From positions 62,001-126,000 of the forward strand of contig NZ_NGFO01000016.1 of NCBI RefSeq assembly GCF_002149015.1: a DNA stretch of 64,000 nucleotides, in the 5' to 3' direction. The position numbers were made by a program, and so were the translations under genes. This stretch comes from Gordonia lacunae (lineage in GTDB: Bacteria > Actinomycetota > Actinomycetes > Mycobacteriales > Mycobacteriaceae). Of the stretch, positions 7,620 through 15,688 are shown piece by piece. Numbering within the stretch: the first letter of the stretch is position 1; every line of letters begins with the position of its first letter. The notes under the pieces are model-generated. The model was not told the origin of the DNA. It ran no database searches and saw nothing but the letters and a program-made list of their open reading frames with translations.

Positions 7620-9020
7620 ATGAGCACGGACCCGGTCGACACCGCCGACGTCGTCATCGTGGGCGGCGGCTCGGGCGGTTACTCCTGTGCCCTGCGCGCC
7701 GCGCAGCTCGGCATGTCGGTCGTCCTGGTGGAGTCCGGCAAGCTCGGCGGCACCTGCCTACACAACGGCTGCATCCCGACGAAGGCGCTCCTGCACGCCG
7801 CGGAGATCGTTGAATCCGTCCGGTCCGCAGCCGATTTCGGGATCAAGGCCTCCCTCGACGGTGTCGACATCACCGCGGTGCACGCGTACAAGCAGAAGGT
7901 GGTCGACGGCCTGTACCGCGGACTCGAGGGACTGATCGCCTCCCGGCAGATCCGTGTGGTGCGGGGTAGTGGCCGCGTCGTCGGGGACCATACGGTCGCA
8001 GTCGATCTGGTCGATGGCGGGACGTCGAGGCACCGGGGCGAGGCCCTCGTCCTCGCCACCGGGTCGCAGTCGCGCACCCTCCCGGGGATCGAGATCGGCG
8101 GCCCGATCATGACCAGCGACCTTGCGCTGGAGCTTGACTCGATCCCGAAGTCGGCGATCGTCCTGGGCGGGGGTGTGATCGGTTGCGAGTTCGCAAGTCT
8201 CTGGGCCTCACTCGGCGTCGAGGTCACCGTCGTGGAGGCGGCGCCGCGACTACTCCCGACCGAGGACGACTGGTCGTCGAAGCAACTGACGCGGGCCTTC
8301 CGTAAGCGCGGCATCACCGTTCGTGCCGGCGTCGCGCTCTCCGCGGCACGGGTCGCCGAGGCCGGCGTCACCGTCGATCTCGCCGGCGAGTCGGGACCGT
8401 TGCACGCCGACATCCTGCTGGTAGCGGTGGGGCGTGGTCCGCGGACGGCCGGTCTCGGGCTCGAGGAGGCGGGTATCCGCATCGACCGTGGATTCGTTGT
8501 CGTCGACGACGCCCTGCAGACCAGTGTGCCGGGGATCTATGCCGTCGGCGACATCGTGCCGGGACCGCAGCTTGCCCATCGCGGGTTCGCGAACGGCATC
8601 TTCGTCGCCGAGCAGCTGGCCGGCCTCGATTGTGTGCCGGTCGCCGACAGCGGGATTCCGCGCGTCACCTACTCCCACCCCGAGGTGGCGTCGATCGGGT
8701 TGACCGAGGCCGAGGCCGTCGAGCGGCACGGCGACGTCACGACCGCCGTCTACGACCTGGGCGGTAACGGGAAGAGTCGCATCCTGCAGACGTCGGGCGG
8801 GGTGAAGGTGGTCCGGGCCGGGGCCGATGGACCCGTCGTGGGCATCCATCTCGTCGGTGATCGCGTCGGCGAGCTGATCGGTGAGGCGCAACTCATCTAC
8901 AACTGGGAGGCGACCGCCGACGACGTGGCGGGCCTGGTGCATGCGCACCCGACCCAGGCCGAAGCGCTCGGCGAAGCGCACCTCGCACTGGCCGGTAAAC
9001 CCCTGCACGCACACGCCTGA
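7620..9020 (+). CDS. lpdA: Dihydrolipoyl dehydrogenase (E3)
   Basis: A 466-residue flavoprotein that reoxidises dihydrolipoyl groups on E2 and passes electrons to NAD+. An N-terminal FAD motif (VVIVGGGSGGYSCALRA) is followed by the redox disulfide GGTCLHNGCIPTK (Cys46, Cys51). The central NAD motif is VLGGGVIGCEFASLWASLG, and the C-terminal dimer-interface motif HAHPTQAEALGEAHLAL carries the active-site His. The E1a/E1b/E2 genes at 18-22 kb lack an E3 of their own, so this is probably their partner although it is encoded about 9 kb away in a different operon. Confidence 0.93.
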   Translation: MSTDPVDTADVVIVGGGSGGYSCALRAAQLGMSVVLVESGKLGGTCLHNGCIPTKALLHAAEIVESVRSAADFGIKASLDGVDITAVHAYKQKVVDGLYRGLEGLIASRQIRVVRGSGRVVGDHTVAVDLVDGGTSRHRGEALVLATGSQSRTLPGIEIGGPIMTSDLALELDSIPKSAIVLGGGVIGCEFASLWASLGVEVTVVEAAPRLLPTEDDWSSKQLTRAFRKRGITVRAGVALSAARVAEAGVTVDLAGESGPLHADILLVAVGRGPRTAGLGLEEAGIRIDRGFVVVDDALQTSVPGIYAVGDIVPGPQLAHRGFANGIFVAEQLAGLDCVPVADSGIPRVTYSHPEVASIGLTEAEAVERHGDVTTAVYDLGGNGKSRILQTSGGVKVVRAGADGPVVGIHLVGDRVGELIGEAQLIYNWEATADDVAGLVHAHPTQAEALGEAHLALAGKPLHAHA

Positions 9021-9037
9021 GATTCTCGAGGAGCGGT

Positions 9038-9910
9038 ATGTCCGGACCCGCCGGCCGTCTCGACGCGGTCGTCATCTGCGGTGGGCAATGGCACGACTTC
9101 GACTACGCCAGACTGCATCTCCTCGTTTTGCTCGCCGATCACGAGACCGTGCGGACGAGAGTTTTCGACGACTACGAGGGTGCGTCCACCGCCATCGACG
9201 ACGCGGATCTGCTCATCACCTACACGTGCAACCGAATCCCGGGCGAGGCCGCGCAGCGGTCCCTCACGGAGTTCCTCGCACGAGGTGGCCGGTGGCTTGC
9301 GTTGCACGCCACCAACTCCGCGATCGAGCCGACGCCGCCGGGGTCGCCGAGCAAGTACGTCACCCCGCGCACCATGGGCGTGTTGCCGCAGCTCGTCGGT
9401 AGTCAGTTCCTGGGGCATCCGCCGATCGCGCCCTACCGGGTCGAGTTCACCGATCCCGACCATCCGCTCGTCGCCGGGGTCGAGCCGTTCAACGCCGTCG
9501 ACGAACTCTACGTCAGCGAACTGTTCGAACCGATCGAGGTGCTCGCGCACACACGGTTCGTCGGTGAGTCAACAGGTTTCGCGGAGGGACACACGACCTC
9601 CGACGACCCTCTGCCGGTCCTCTACCTCAAGAAGCACGGCGCCGGAACCGTCTGCTACTTCACTCTCGGGCACTGCCGCGGCCGGTTCGACGTCCAGGAT
9701 CTGGGTATCGACGACCTCGGACGTGTCGACCGCGGGAGCTGGGAGGTGCCGGAGTATCGCACCATCCTCGGCCGCTGTGTGGAATGGGCGGTGCGCGGGA
9801 CTCTTGAGTTCCGCCGAGAGCAGGGCTCCCCGGAGGCGGCCGCCCGGCCGTCGATCTCGGCAAGCGGCGCGCATCATTCGGGGAGGTTCGAGAAGAATTC
9901 GTCTCCGTGA
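9038..9910 (+). CDS. ThuA-like protein (second copy)
   Basis: A 290-residue protein of the ThuA/amidotransferase-like superfamily. It opens with LDAVVICGGQWHDFDYARL and has the conserved block LTEFLARGGRWLALHATNSA at about residues 77-96, then HPPIAPYRVEFTDPDHPLVAGV. Later GHTTSDDPLPVLYLKKHGAGTVCYFTLGHCRGRFD matches the end region of ThuA proteins. The last 30 residues look disordered. It closes the phosphatase-SDR-E3 operon, with a 17-base gap after E3. It differs enough from the copy at 3517 that they are separate lineages rather than a recent duplication. Function is unknown. Confidence 0.75.
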   Translation: MSGPAGRLDAVVICGGQWHDFDYARLHLLVLLADHETVRTRVFDDYEGASTAIDDADLLITYTCNRIPGEAAQRSLTEFLARGGRWLALHATNSAIEPTPPGSPSKYVTPRTMGVLPQLVGSQFLGHPPIAPYRVEFTDPDHPLVAGVEPFNAVDELYVSELFEPIEVLAHTRFVGESTGFAEGHTTSDDPLPVLYLKKHGAGTVCYFTLGHCRGRFDVQDLGIDDLGRVDRGSWEVPEYRTILGRCVEWAVRGTLEFRREQGSPEAAARPSISASGAHHSGRFEKNSSP

Positions 9911-9917
9911 GCAGAGT

Positions 9918-9940
9918 CGAAGGGCAATACGCCCTTCGAT
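9918..9940 (+). terminator. Hairpin after the ThuA-like gene
   Basis: TCGAAGGGC (9918-9926) pairs perfectly with GCCCTTCGA (9932-9940) around a 5-base loop, eight bases after the stop codon. The GAAGGG/CCCTTC core also occurs in the neighbouring repeat family. Confidence 0.7.
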
Positions 9941-10020
9941 CACACTGAGGTGGACGCGTTTTCCACGTGACGACGCGGCACCCGCGCCCTGCGGGCCGAG
10001 CTTGCGGGCGTCTCTCCCCG

Positions 10021-10378
10021 CTCCCTAATCAGAAAGGACCACGTAATCCCTGGTCCCTGAGGTGTGAGGAGCGCAAGCGGCTCGCTTCGCTCGCACCTCA
10101 GGGAGCAAGGATTTCGGACGCTCCACGAGTGTTCTTTCGTAGTCCACGACGGACGCCAGGCCGCAGATACTGAGGAGCGAGCGTGCGGCGTCACCCTCCC
10201 CACTCCCTGAGGAGCGAGCGTGCGAGCGTCACGAAGGGTTTGCAGTCTCGGTCGCGGGACCTTTCGTGGCTCGTCGACCTCGACGCGCTCCTTCGTCGCT
10301 TGCTCGGCCCGGCGGCTCGCGGTCCTCGCACCTCAGGGATCCGGAACAGGTGTCTCGCACCTCAGGGAGCCGCTGAGT
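10021..10378. repeat. Modular palindromic repeat, locus A
   Basis: This fills most of the 472-base gap between a plus-strand and a minus-strand gene end. It contains TCCCTGAGGTGTGAG pairing with CTCGCACCTCAGGGA (10054-10105), an inverted module GTAGTCCACGACGG..CCAGGCCGCAG (about 10139-10168), and a second large palindrome from CTCCCTGAGGAGCGAG (10204) to TCGCACCTCAGGGA (10339), followed by one more half (10355-10369). Related copies lie at about 24.7, 35.3 and 56.1 kb. No convincing protein-coding gene is present here. Confidence 0.8.
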
Positions 10379-10382
10379 TCGG

Positions 10383-11159
10383 TCAGTAGGACGCGGTACC
10401 GCCGTCGACGCTGAGGATGGCGCCGGTGATGCCGGCACCCTCGTCGGAGGCGAGCAGCATCGCCATCGCGGCGACCTCTTCGACGGTGTTGGGGCGCTTG
10501 ATCGACGATTCCTGTGAGAACAGGTCGACCATCTCCTCGAAGCTCATGCCCATCGCCGCCGCGGTCTGCGGGCCGTTGTTCTTGATGATGTCGGTGATGA
10601 CGAGCCCCGGGCAGATCGCGTTGACGGTGATGCCCTGTGTACCCACCTCGCGTGCAATCGATTTGGTCATGCCGTTGATCGCGTGCTTGGCGGCGACGTA
10701 TGCGGTGAACACCGGCTTGCCCTGCTTGCCCTCGACCGAGGAGATGTTGATGATCCGCCCATAGGAGTTGGGGATCATGTGCTGAAGTGCGCGGCGGGTG
10801 GCCCAGAAGTTCGAGTTCAGGTTCCAGTTCAGAACGAGGTTCCACTCCTCGTCGGACAGCTGCGCGGTGGGTTGCAGGTCGTTGGCTCCACCGGCGTTGT
10901 TCACCAGGATGTCGATGCGACCGAAGGTGGCCACGGTCTGCTCGACGAAGTCCTCGACATCGGCCTGCACGGTCACGTCGCCGGGGAAGAAGGCAGCCCG
11001 GTCGCCAACGCCGAGATCGGCCAGAGCTTTATCGCCCTTCTCCTTGGACCGGCCGTTGAGTGCGACCTTCGCGCCCTCCGCCAGGGCGGCCTCGGCGATC
11101 CCGCGGCCGATTCCCTGGGTCCCGCCGGTGACGGCAACAACTTTGTCCTGCAACTTCAT
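10383..11159 (-). CDS. Short-chain dehydrogenase/reductase (FabG-like)
   Basis: A 258-residue classical SDR. The cofactor motif is AVTGGTQGIGRGIA, NNAG is intact in ILVNNAGGAND, the catalytic Ser lies in INISSVEGKQG, and Tyr-x3-Lys is AYVAAKHAI. The C-terminus reads ITGAILSVDGGTASY. It should interconvert an alcohol and a ketone, or act on a beta-hydroxyacyl thioester. ATG 11159 was chosen over an upstream in-frame start because AAGGAG stands seven bases ahead. It is a single-gene unit, divergent from the phosphotransferase gene at 11319, with operator candidates between them. Confidence 0.9.
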   Translation of the reverse strand: MKLQDKVVAVTGGTQGIGRGIAEAALAEGAKVALNGRSKEKGDKALADLGVGDRAAFFPGDVTVQADVEDFVEQTVATFGRIDILVNNAGGANDLQPTAQLSDEEWNLVLNWNLNSNFWATRRALQHMIPNSYGRIINISSVEGKQGKPVFTAYVAAKHAINGMTKSIAREVGTQGITVNAICPGLVITDIIKNNGPQTAAAMGMSFEEMVDLFSQESSIKRPNTVEEVAAMAMLLASDEGAGITGAILSVDGGTASY

Positions 11160-11198
11160 CGAACGTCTCCTTGATTCCTGTACGAGAGACCGAGACGA

Positions 11199-11223
11199 GT
11201 TACTTGCCAACGCCTACAGTCTT
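11199..11223. promoter_or_regulatory. Island operator candidate (SDR side)
   Basis: GTTAC and GTCTT with a 15-base spacer; the left arm GTTACTTGCCAACG resembles CTTACTTGGCAGCG before the Rieske operon. The right half is poor. It lies 39 bases upstream of the SDR start. Confidence 0.4.
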
Positions 11224-11249
11224 GCAGGTAGAGTGTCACACATCACAGC

Positions 11250-11274
11250 TCACGTGTATACCCTGTAAAGAAAC
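11250..11274. promoter_or_regulatory. Island operator candidate (phosphotransferase side)
   Basis: The right arm, read on the minus strand, is GTTTCTTTACAGGG, close to GTTTCTTTACACAA at 15016. The left half TCACG is poor. It lies 44 bases upstream of the ATG at 11319. Confidence 0.4.
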
Positions 11275-11318
11275 TATGGCCGCCAGCCCCGCGCGGTCCC
11301 AGCAGAGACGAGAACGAC

Positions 11319-13061
11319 ATGTCCGAACAGCGCTGGTTGGTCGACACCGAACCGAGTGCACGTCTACCCATCTACACGCGGCTCAACGCCAGCGATGTGC
11401 TGTCCGATCCCATCACGCCGCTCGGCGCCGACCTCGGGTGGATTCAGAACATCCTGCCGGGCTGGAACGCCGGCTACGCGTTCCACGGCAGCTACTCGCT
11501 GGTGGAGAAGCCGGACGTCGCCGCCTCGTCGGGGATCTTCTACGGACACCTGTACATCAACCTGTCGATGTCGCGGCTCGTGGGCATCCGCGGCGGTCTC
11601 TCGGTCGAGCTGGTCGACCAGCTGTTCTACGGCGGCGACCCGGACATCCCCGAGTACGTCGGCCACCCCGACGACGAGAATGCCGATGCCAGTGCGCGAT
11701 TGGCTGCTCGCAATGCCTGGATCCTGTCGACCGAGGCGTTTCCGGAACTCGACGAGGACCGGGAGTTGGCCGATCGACTGCGCACCGAACGTCCCGATCT
11801 CGCGAGCCTGACCCCCGTCGCGCTCGTCGCCCGGGCGCGGTCGGTCATGCCTCTCGAGCGCGCCGCGTGGCGCGGTGAGGTCGCCGCGACCAATGGCGCG
11901 GCGGTCGGGCCGTCGGTGCTCGGCCAGCTCCTCGGGCCCGACAACCAGGACCTCATCGTCACCCTCGTGGGTTCGGCGGGCGACGTCGATTCGGCCCTGC
12001 CGTCGTTCGCGCTCTGGGAGCTGGGACGGATGGTGCGCGCCGACGAGCGCCTGACCGAGGCGTTCGATCAGGGAATCGACGGCATCGCGGCTCGGGTGGC
12101 CGGGGTCGATCCGAAGTTCGACGCGTCGTTCGCGGACTTCCTTGCCGAGTTCGGCTACCGGGGGCCGAACGAATGGGATCTCGGCTCGACGTCGTGGGAG
12201 ACCAAACCGGAGTTGGTGCTCGGGCTCATCGACCGCCTGCGCCTGCAGGAGGATTCCGCGTCGCCGACCGCACGGCTGGCCGAGCATGCGGGCGACACCG
12301 ACGCCGCCCTCGAACGTGCACGAGCGATCGTCGGCGACGACGCGGAGGCACAGGCGACGCTCGACGCGGCTCTCGCCTCGGCACGTCGCTTCGCGGCCTG
12401 GCGCGAGCGGGCGAAGACCAACTGCATCAAGGTGCTGCACGAGGCGCGAGTCCCGTTGGCCGAGCTGGGCCGACGGCTCCACGAGCAGGGTCACCTGGCC
12501 GCCGCCGACCACGTCTTCATGGCGGTCGACGAGGAACTGGACCTCCTCGCCAGCGAGCCGTCCGCGCTCACCGACACCCTCGCCGAACGGCACCGTGCCT
12601 GGAAGGGGCTGTCCGGTCTGGATCTGCCGACCTTCCTCGACACCCGTGAGCCGTTGCCACCGCTGTCGAGTCTGCGTCGCAAAGATCAGGTCGAGGTGGA
12701 TCAGGTGACATCGGGTGAGGTCCTACAGGGTTCCGGGGCATCACCGGGAGTGGTGCGCGGACGGACCCGCACCATCACCTCGATGGACGACCTGGACAGC
12801 TTCGAGGTGGACGAGGTCCTGGTGGCACCGCAGACCGATCCGTCCTGGACACCGCTGTTCATGGTGTCCTGCGCGGCCATCACCGACGTCGGCGCCATGG
12901 GGTCGCACGCGATGATCGTCAGCCGGGAGCTCGGGATTCCCTGTGCTGCCGGTGTTCCGGCAGCAACCCGTCGGATCCCCGACGGCACGCTGGTCGAGGT
13001 CGACGGGTCGAAGGGCACGGTCACCATCCTCGAATTGCCGGCCACGGCGCAGAGCTCATGA
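11319..13061 (+). CDS. Phosphohistidine phosphotransferase without ATP-grasp (phenylphosphate synthase E1-like)
   Basis: A 580-residue protein of the PEP-utilising/PEP-synthase superfamily. The C-terminal swivel domain (about residues 465-570) has ASPGVVRGRTRT, VLVAPQTDPSWTPLF and the phospho-accepting histidine His530 in GAMGSHAMIVSRELGIPC. The large N-terminal region resembles the substrate-binding part of phenylphosphate-synthase E1 and rifampicin phosphotransferase. There is no ATP-grasp domain and no PEP/pyruvate barrel, so it cannot charge its own histidine and needs a partner. It is paralogous to the protein at 38513: both share (P)xYTRxNAxxVLxDP and PNEWDxxSxSWET. It probably phosphorylates a hydroxyl-bearing pathway compound. 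It overlaps the following reductase gene by ATGA. Confidence 0.8.
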   Translation: MSEQRWLVDTEPSARLPIYTRLNASDVLSDPITPLGADLGWIQNILPGWNAGYAFHGSYSLVEKPDVAASSGIFYGHLYINLSMSRLVGIRGGLSVELVDQLFYGGDPDIPEYVGHPDDENADASARLAARNAWILSTEAFPELDEDRELADRLRTERPDLASLTPVALVARARSVMPLERAAWRGEVAATNGAAVGPSVLGQLLGPDNQDLIVTLVGSAGDVDSALPSFALWELGRMVRADERLTEAFDQGIDGIAARVAGVDPKFDASFADFLAEFGYRGPNEWDLGSTSWETKPELVLGLIDRLRLQEDSASPTARLAEHAGDTDAALERARAIVGDDAEAQATLDAALASARRFAAWRERAKTNCIKVLHEARVPLAELGRRLHEQGHLAAADHVFMAVDEELDLLASEPSALTDTLAERHRAWKGLSGLDLPTFLDTREPLPPLSSLRRKDQVEVDQVTSGEVLQGSGASPGVVRGRTRTITSMDDLDSFEVDEVLVAPQTDPSWTPLFMVSCAAITDVGAMGSHAMIVSRELGIPCAAGVPAATRRIPDGTLVEVDGSKGTVTILELPATAQSS

Positions 13062-14071
13062 CCAGCGGCGTGACGACGACCACACGGGCGGTCTTCCTTC
13101 GGAAGCGTCCCGACGCCGGTGTACCGAAGCCGGAGAACTTCGAGGTCCGCGAGACCGACGTCGGCCCCGTGCGGGGCGACCAGATCCTCGTCGAGAACCG
13201 CTACATGAGCGTGGATCCGTCCATGCGGGGGCGGCTCGGCACCTCTGAGATGCACTACACCACCAGCTTTGTCGAAGACGCGCCGCTCGACGGTTCGGCG
13301 ATCGGAGTGGTCGTCCGTGGCAACGACCGGATCCCGGCGGGCGCCTGCGTCCGGCATCGTCTGGGCTGGCGCGACCTCGCCGTTGTCGATGTCGACGCGG
13401 CGGCGGTCATCGAACCGCGCGGAGTGGATCTGCATCACTGGCTGGGCGTGCTCGGGCAGCCGGGGTTTACCGCCTACTGCGGTCTTCTCCGTGCCGGCGG
13501 CCTCCGGGCCGGTGATGAGGTCTTCGTGTCCGCGGCCGCGGGTGCGGTCGGCAGCGCGGCAGGGCAATTCGCGCGACTACTGGGCGCGAGTCGCGTCATC
13601 GGCAGCGCGGGAGGCCCGGCCAAGGCGGCGTTGCTGACCGAGCGACTGGGATTCGACGCGGCGATCGATTACCGCTCCGAACCGGTGGCCGACGGTTTGC
13701 GCCGGGTCTCGGACGGAATCGACCTGTACTTCGACAACGTCGGCGGCGATCACCTGATCGCAGCGCTGCACCGCCTCCGAATGAACGGGCGGGTCGCTCT
13801 GTGCGGGATGATCTCGGCCGTGGGCGACGACCGACCGCCGGTTGATCATCTGATGCAAGCCATCCTTAAACGGATCACGTTGACCGGGTTCATTGTTCGT
13901 GATCACGAGGACCTCCGAGCGGAGTTCGAGGATCGCGTCCTCGGTTGGCTGGCGGCCGGCGAGCTCGTGGCCGAGTCCACGATCCACCGCGGCATCGACA
14001 ACGCGGTCGAGGCGTTCCTGGCGATGCTCGACGGCGGCAACGTCGGAAAGATGCTCGTCGAACTCAACTGA
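13058..14071 (+). CDS. MDR-family NADPH-dependent oxidoreductase (prostaglandin/2-alkenal reductase type)
   Basis: A 337-residue zinc-free medium-chain reductase. The N-terminal catalytic domain carries MSVDPSMRGRL, typical of the 2-alkenal/curcumin/leukotriene reductase group. The Rossmann domain has VFVSAAAGAVGSAAGQFARLLG and the later family motif YFDNVGGDHL. It should reduce an activated carbon-carbon double bond with NADPH. It starts inside the stop codon of the phosphotransferase gene (ATGA overlap), so both are made together and may act on the same compound. A strong hairpin follows 16 bases after the stop. Confidence 0.88.
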   Translation: MTSGVTTTTRAVFLRKRPDAGVPKPENFEVRETDVGPVRGDQILVENRYMSVDPSMRGRLGTSEMHYTTSFVEDAPLDGSAIGVVVRGNDRIPAGACVRHRLGWRDLAVVDVDAAAVIEPRGVDLHHWLGVLGQPGFTAYCGLLRAGGLRAGDEVFVSAAAGAVGSAAGQFARLLGASRVIGSAGGPAKAALLTERLGFDAAIDYRSEPVADGLRRVSDGIDLYFDNVGGDHLIAALHRLRMNGRVALCGMISAVGDDRPPVDHLMQAILKRITLTGFIVRDHEDLRAEFEDRVLGWLAAGELVAESTIHRGIDNAVEAFLAMLDGGNVGKMLVELN

Positions 14072-14086
14072 TCGACGCTGATATCC

Positions 14087-14121
14087 AGAGAGCCCGGTAC
14101 GCGATGCGTTCCGGGCTCTCT
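14087..14121. terminator. Bidirectional terminator hairpin
   Basis: AGAGAGCCCGG (14087-14097) pairs perfectly with CCGGGCTCTCT (14111-14121). It sits midway in the 65-base gap between two convergent genes and can serve both. Confidence 0.85.
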
Positions 14122-14136
14122 CGTCGTGCCGACCGG

Positions 14137-14934
14137 TCAGACGATGTCGAGGGTGTCGAGGACCCGTGCGGCATGGGTGTCGTCGCCGTGGATGCTCACG
14201 TGGTCGCGCCAGGGGGAGCGGGTTGTGCCCCAGAGGACGAAATCGGCTGCGGAGGAGGTGATCACGGTGTCGGTGCGCTCGAGACCGGAGCCGACCGAGA
14301 GCAGCGTCGCACCGGGGTGCAGCGACCATTCGCCACCTCCTGGTCCGGTGAGGCGCAGTCCGATGGTGCGGCCGTCCAGGGCGGTGTTCACCGTGGGGCA
14401 CATCTGCGGCAACCCGGCGAGCATCCAACCGATCGCCGCACCCAGCAACGCTTCCTGGCTGCCGTCGACCGGGCGGGACACCGGGCCCTCCGGCGCGAGG
14501 AGGTCGACGTACATGTGACACCACATGTCGAAGGCAAACGCATCGGAGAGCTGATGTGTCTCATAGGTTCCCAGGTCGGTGAGGGTCATCGGCGTGGACG
14601 CGATCGCGGGATCCTGCATTGCCGACAACACGTCCATGGCCGGGCCCACCGTGCTGAGGAACTCATCGGCGACCTGGGTGGGGGTCCAGTCCCATCGCTC
14701 GTCGACGAGACGGTCCTGGAGTTCCTCGGCGGTCGTCGGGGGTGGGACGGACGGATCGGGTTCGGCCGGGTTCACGATCGCGGCGAAGTTCGAACCCGTG
14801 TGTGCCACCAGATTTTTGACCGACCAGCCGGCGCACCGACTCGATGCCGACCACTCGGCGGGGGTCAGACCGCGGATGATGGATGCATATTCGGCGGCGA
14901 GTGTTCGGCTCGCCTCCACGCCGGCATGGCTCAT
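14137..14934 (-). CDS. Mycothiol-dependent maleylpyruvate isomerase-like (DinB-type) protein
   Basis: A 265-residue protein. The N-terminal DinB-like four-helix bundle has the family opening LTPAEWSASSRCAGWSVKNLVAHTGSNF (His at about residue 45), with further possible metal ligands downstream such as THQLSDAFAFDMWCH. The C-terminal part (from about residue 175) resembles the SCP2-like domain found in such proteins. Members use a bound metal and mycothiol to isomerise, transfer or hydrolyse small molecules; the substrate is not evident. ATG 14934 follows AGGAG. It is transcribed apart from the phosphatase gene upstream, since an operator candidate and a palindrome lie in the 88-base gap. Confidence 0.75.
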   Translation of the reverse strand: MSHAGVEASRTLAAEYASIIRGLTPAEWSASSRCAGWSVKNLVAHTGSNFAAIVNPAEPDPSVPPPTTAEELQDRLVDERWDWTPTQVADEFLSTVGPAMDVLSAMQDPAIASTPMTLTDLGTYETHQLSDAFAFDMWCHMYVDLLAPEGPVSRPVDGSQEALLGAAIGWMLAGLPQMCPTVNTALDGRTIGLRLTGPGGGEWSLHPGATLLSVGSGLERTDTVITSSAADFVLWGTTRSPWRDHVSIHGDDTHAARVLDTLDIV

Positions 14935-14957
14935 GAGGTCTCCTGGAATCGACGATC

Positions 14958-14976
14958 GTGATGTGTTGCACATCAC
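14958..14976. promoter_or_regulatory. Perfect palindrome upstream of the DinB-type gene
   Basis: GTGATGTG-TTG-CACATCAC, 24 bases before the ATG at 14934. The right arm CACATCAC recurs at 11239-11246, beside the phosphotransferase promoter, where the left arm is degenerate. It is probably a second regulator-binding site. Confidence 0.5.
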
Positions 14977-14991
14977 TGCGATACCGGAAGA

Positions 14992-15016
14992 GTAACAGGT
15001 TTTTGTGTAAAGAAAC
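14992..15016. promoter_or_regulatory. Island operator candidate (DinB-type gene)
   Basis: GTAAC and GAAAC half-sites separated by 15 bases, 57 bases upstream of the DinB-type start and between two same-strand genes. Confidence 0.55.
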
Positions 15017-15022
15017 CTGGAG

Positions 15023-15688
15023 TCAGCCAAGATGCGCTGTCTCGTTGACCGATTGCACCACGAGGCGGCCGGAGCGGGTGACCGCGATGCGTGACACCGA
15101 CGTGTAGGCCGGGTTGAAGAAGAATGGCGACGGCGCCCGGAGGATGTCGCTGAGGAGAGTGTTGATGACGCCTCCGTGGGAGACCAGGACCGACAGCTCG
15201 CCGGGTGCGGCTGCCGCGGCATCGAGCACCGCCGAACGCATCCGGGCCGCGGTGGCGTCGCGGTCGTAGTCGGGGACGAAGTCGTCGTACCGGCCCTCGG
15301 CGAACGCCCGGCCGCGGTCGGTGGCGGCGATGGCCTCCGGGGTCGCGTAGACCGCGCGATCGCTGTCCCATTCACGCAATCGCTCGTCGACCCGGACATC
15401 GAGTCCGAGCGGTTCGGCGGCGTGCCGCGCCGTCTCGTGCGCGCGCATGTACGAGCTCGCGACCACTTGCACGACAGGGAGTCCGCGCAACCAGCTACCG
15501 AGTCGCCGGGCCTGGTCGACCCCCTCGGGCCCCAGGCCGGGATCCGGACCGGCCGGTCCGCCCGGCAGCCCGTGCCGTACCAGGATGATCTTGCTGGCCG
15601 CGGCCACCGTCTCGTGACCGTCGGTGGTCGCCTGTCGGAGGGACGTGGCGCCGCGGGTCTCGGCGTCGGAGGTCGTGATGCCCGTCAT
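15023..15688 (-). CDS. Histidine phosphatase (phosphoglycerate mutase-like)
   Basis: A 221-residue histidine phosphatase. The catalytic motif is KIILVRHGLPGG at about residue 35, with LGPEGVDQARRLGSWL, SSYMRAHETARHA and the second histidine in SVLVSHGGVINTLLSDIL. The first 30 residues are an unconserved leader. It starts inside the stop codon of the upstream phosphatase (ATGA overlap). The two share the C-terminal block FFxNPAYTSVxR and are tandem paralogues, so they may form a heterodimer or act on related esters. They follow an acyl-CoA synthetase gene in the same operon, which is an unusual setting for phosphatases. Confidence 0.87.
   Translation of the reverse strand: MTGITTSDAETRGATSLRQATTDGHETVAAASKIILVRHGLPGGPAGPDPGLGPEGVDQARRLGSWLRGLPVVQVVASSYMRAHETARHAAEPLGLDVRVDERLREWDSDRAVYATPEAIAATDRGRAFAEGRYDDFVPDYDRDATAARMRSAVLDAAAAAPGELSVLVSHGGVINTLLSDILRAPSPFFFNPAYTSVSRIAVTRSGRLVVQSVNETAHLG

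Noticed and set aside
11319-13061. Calling this gene phosphoenolpyruvate synthase
   Set aside because: Neither the ATP-grasp nor the PEP/pyruvate barrel is present; only the phosphohistidine domain is shared.
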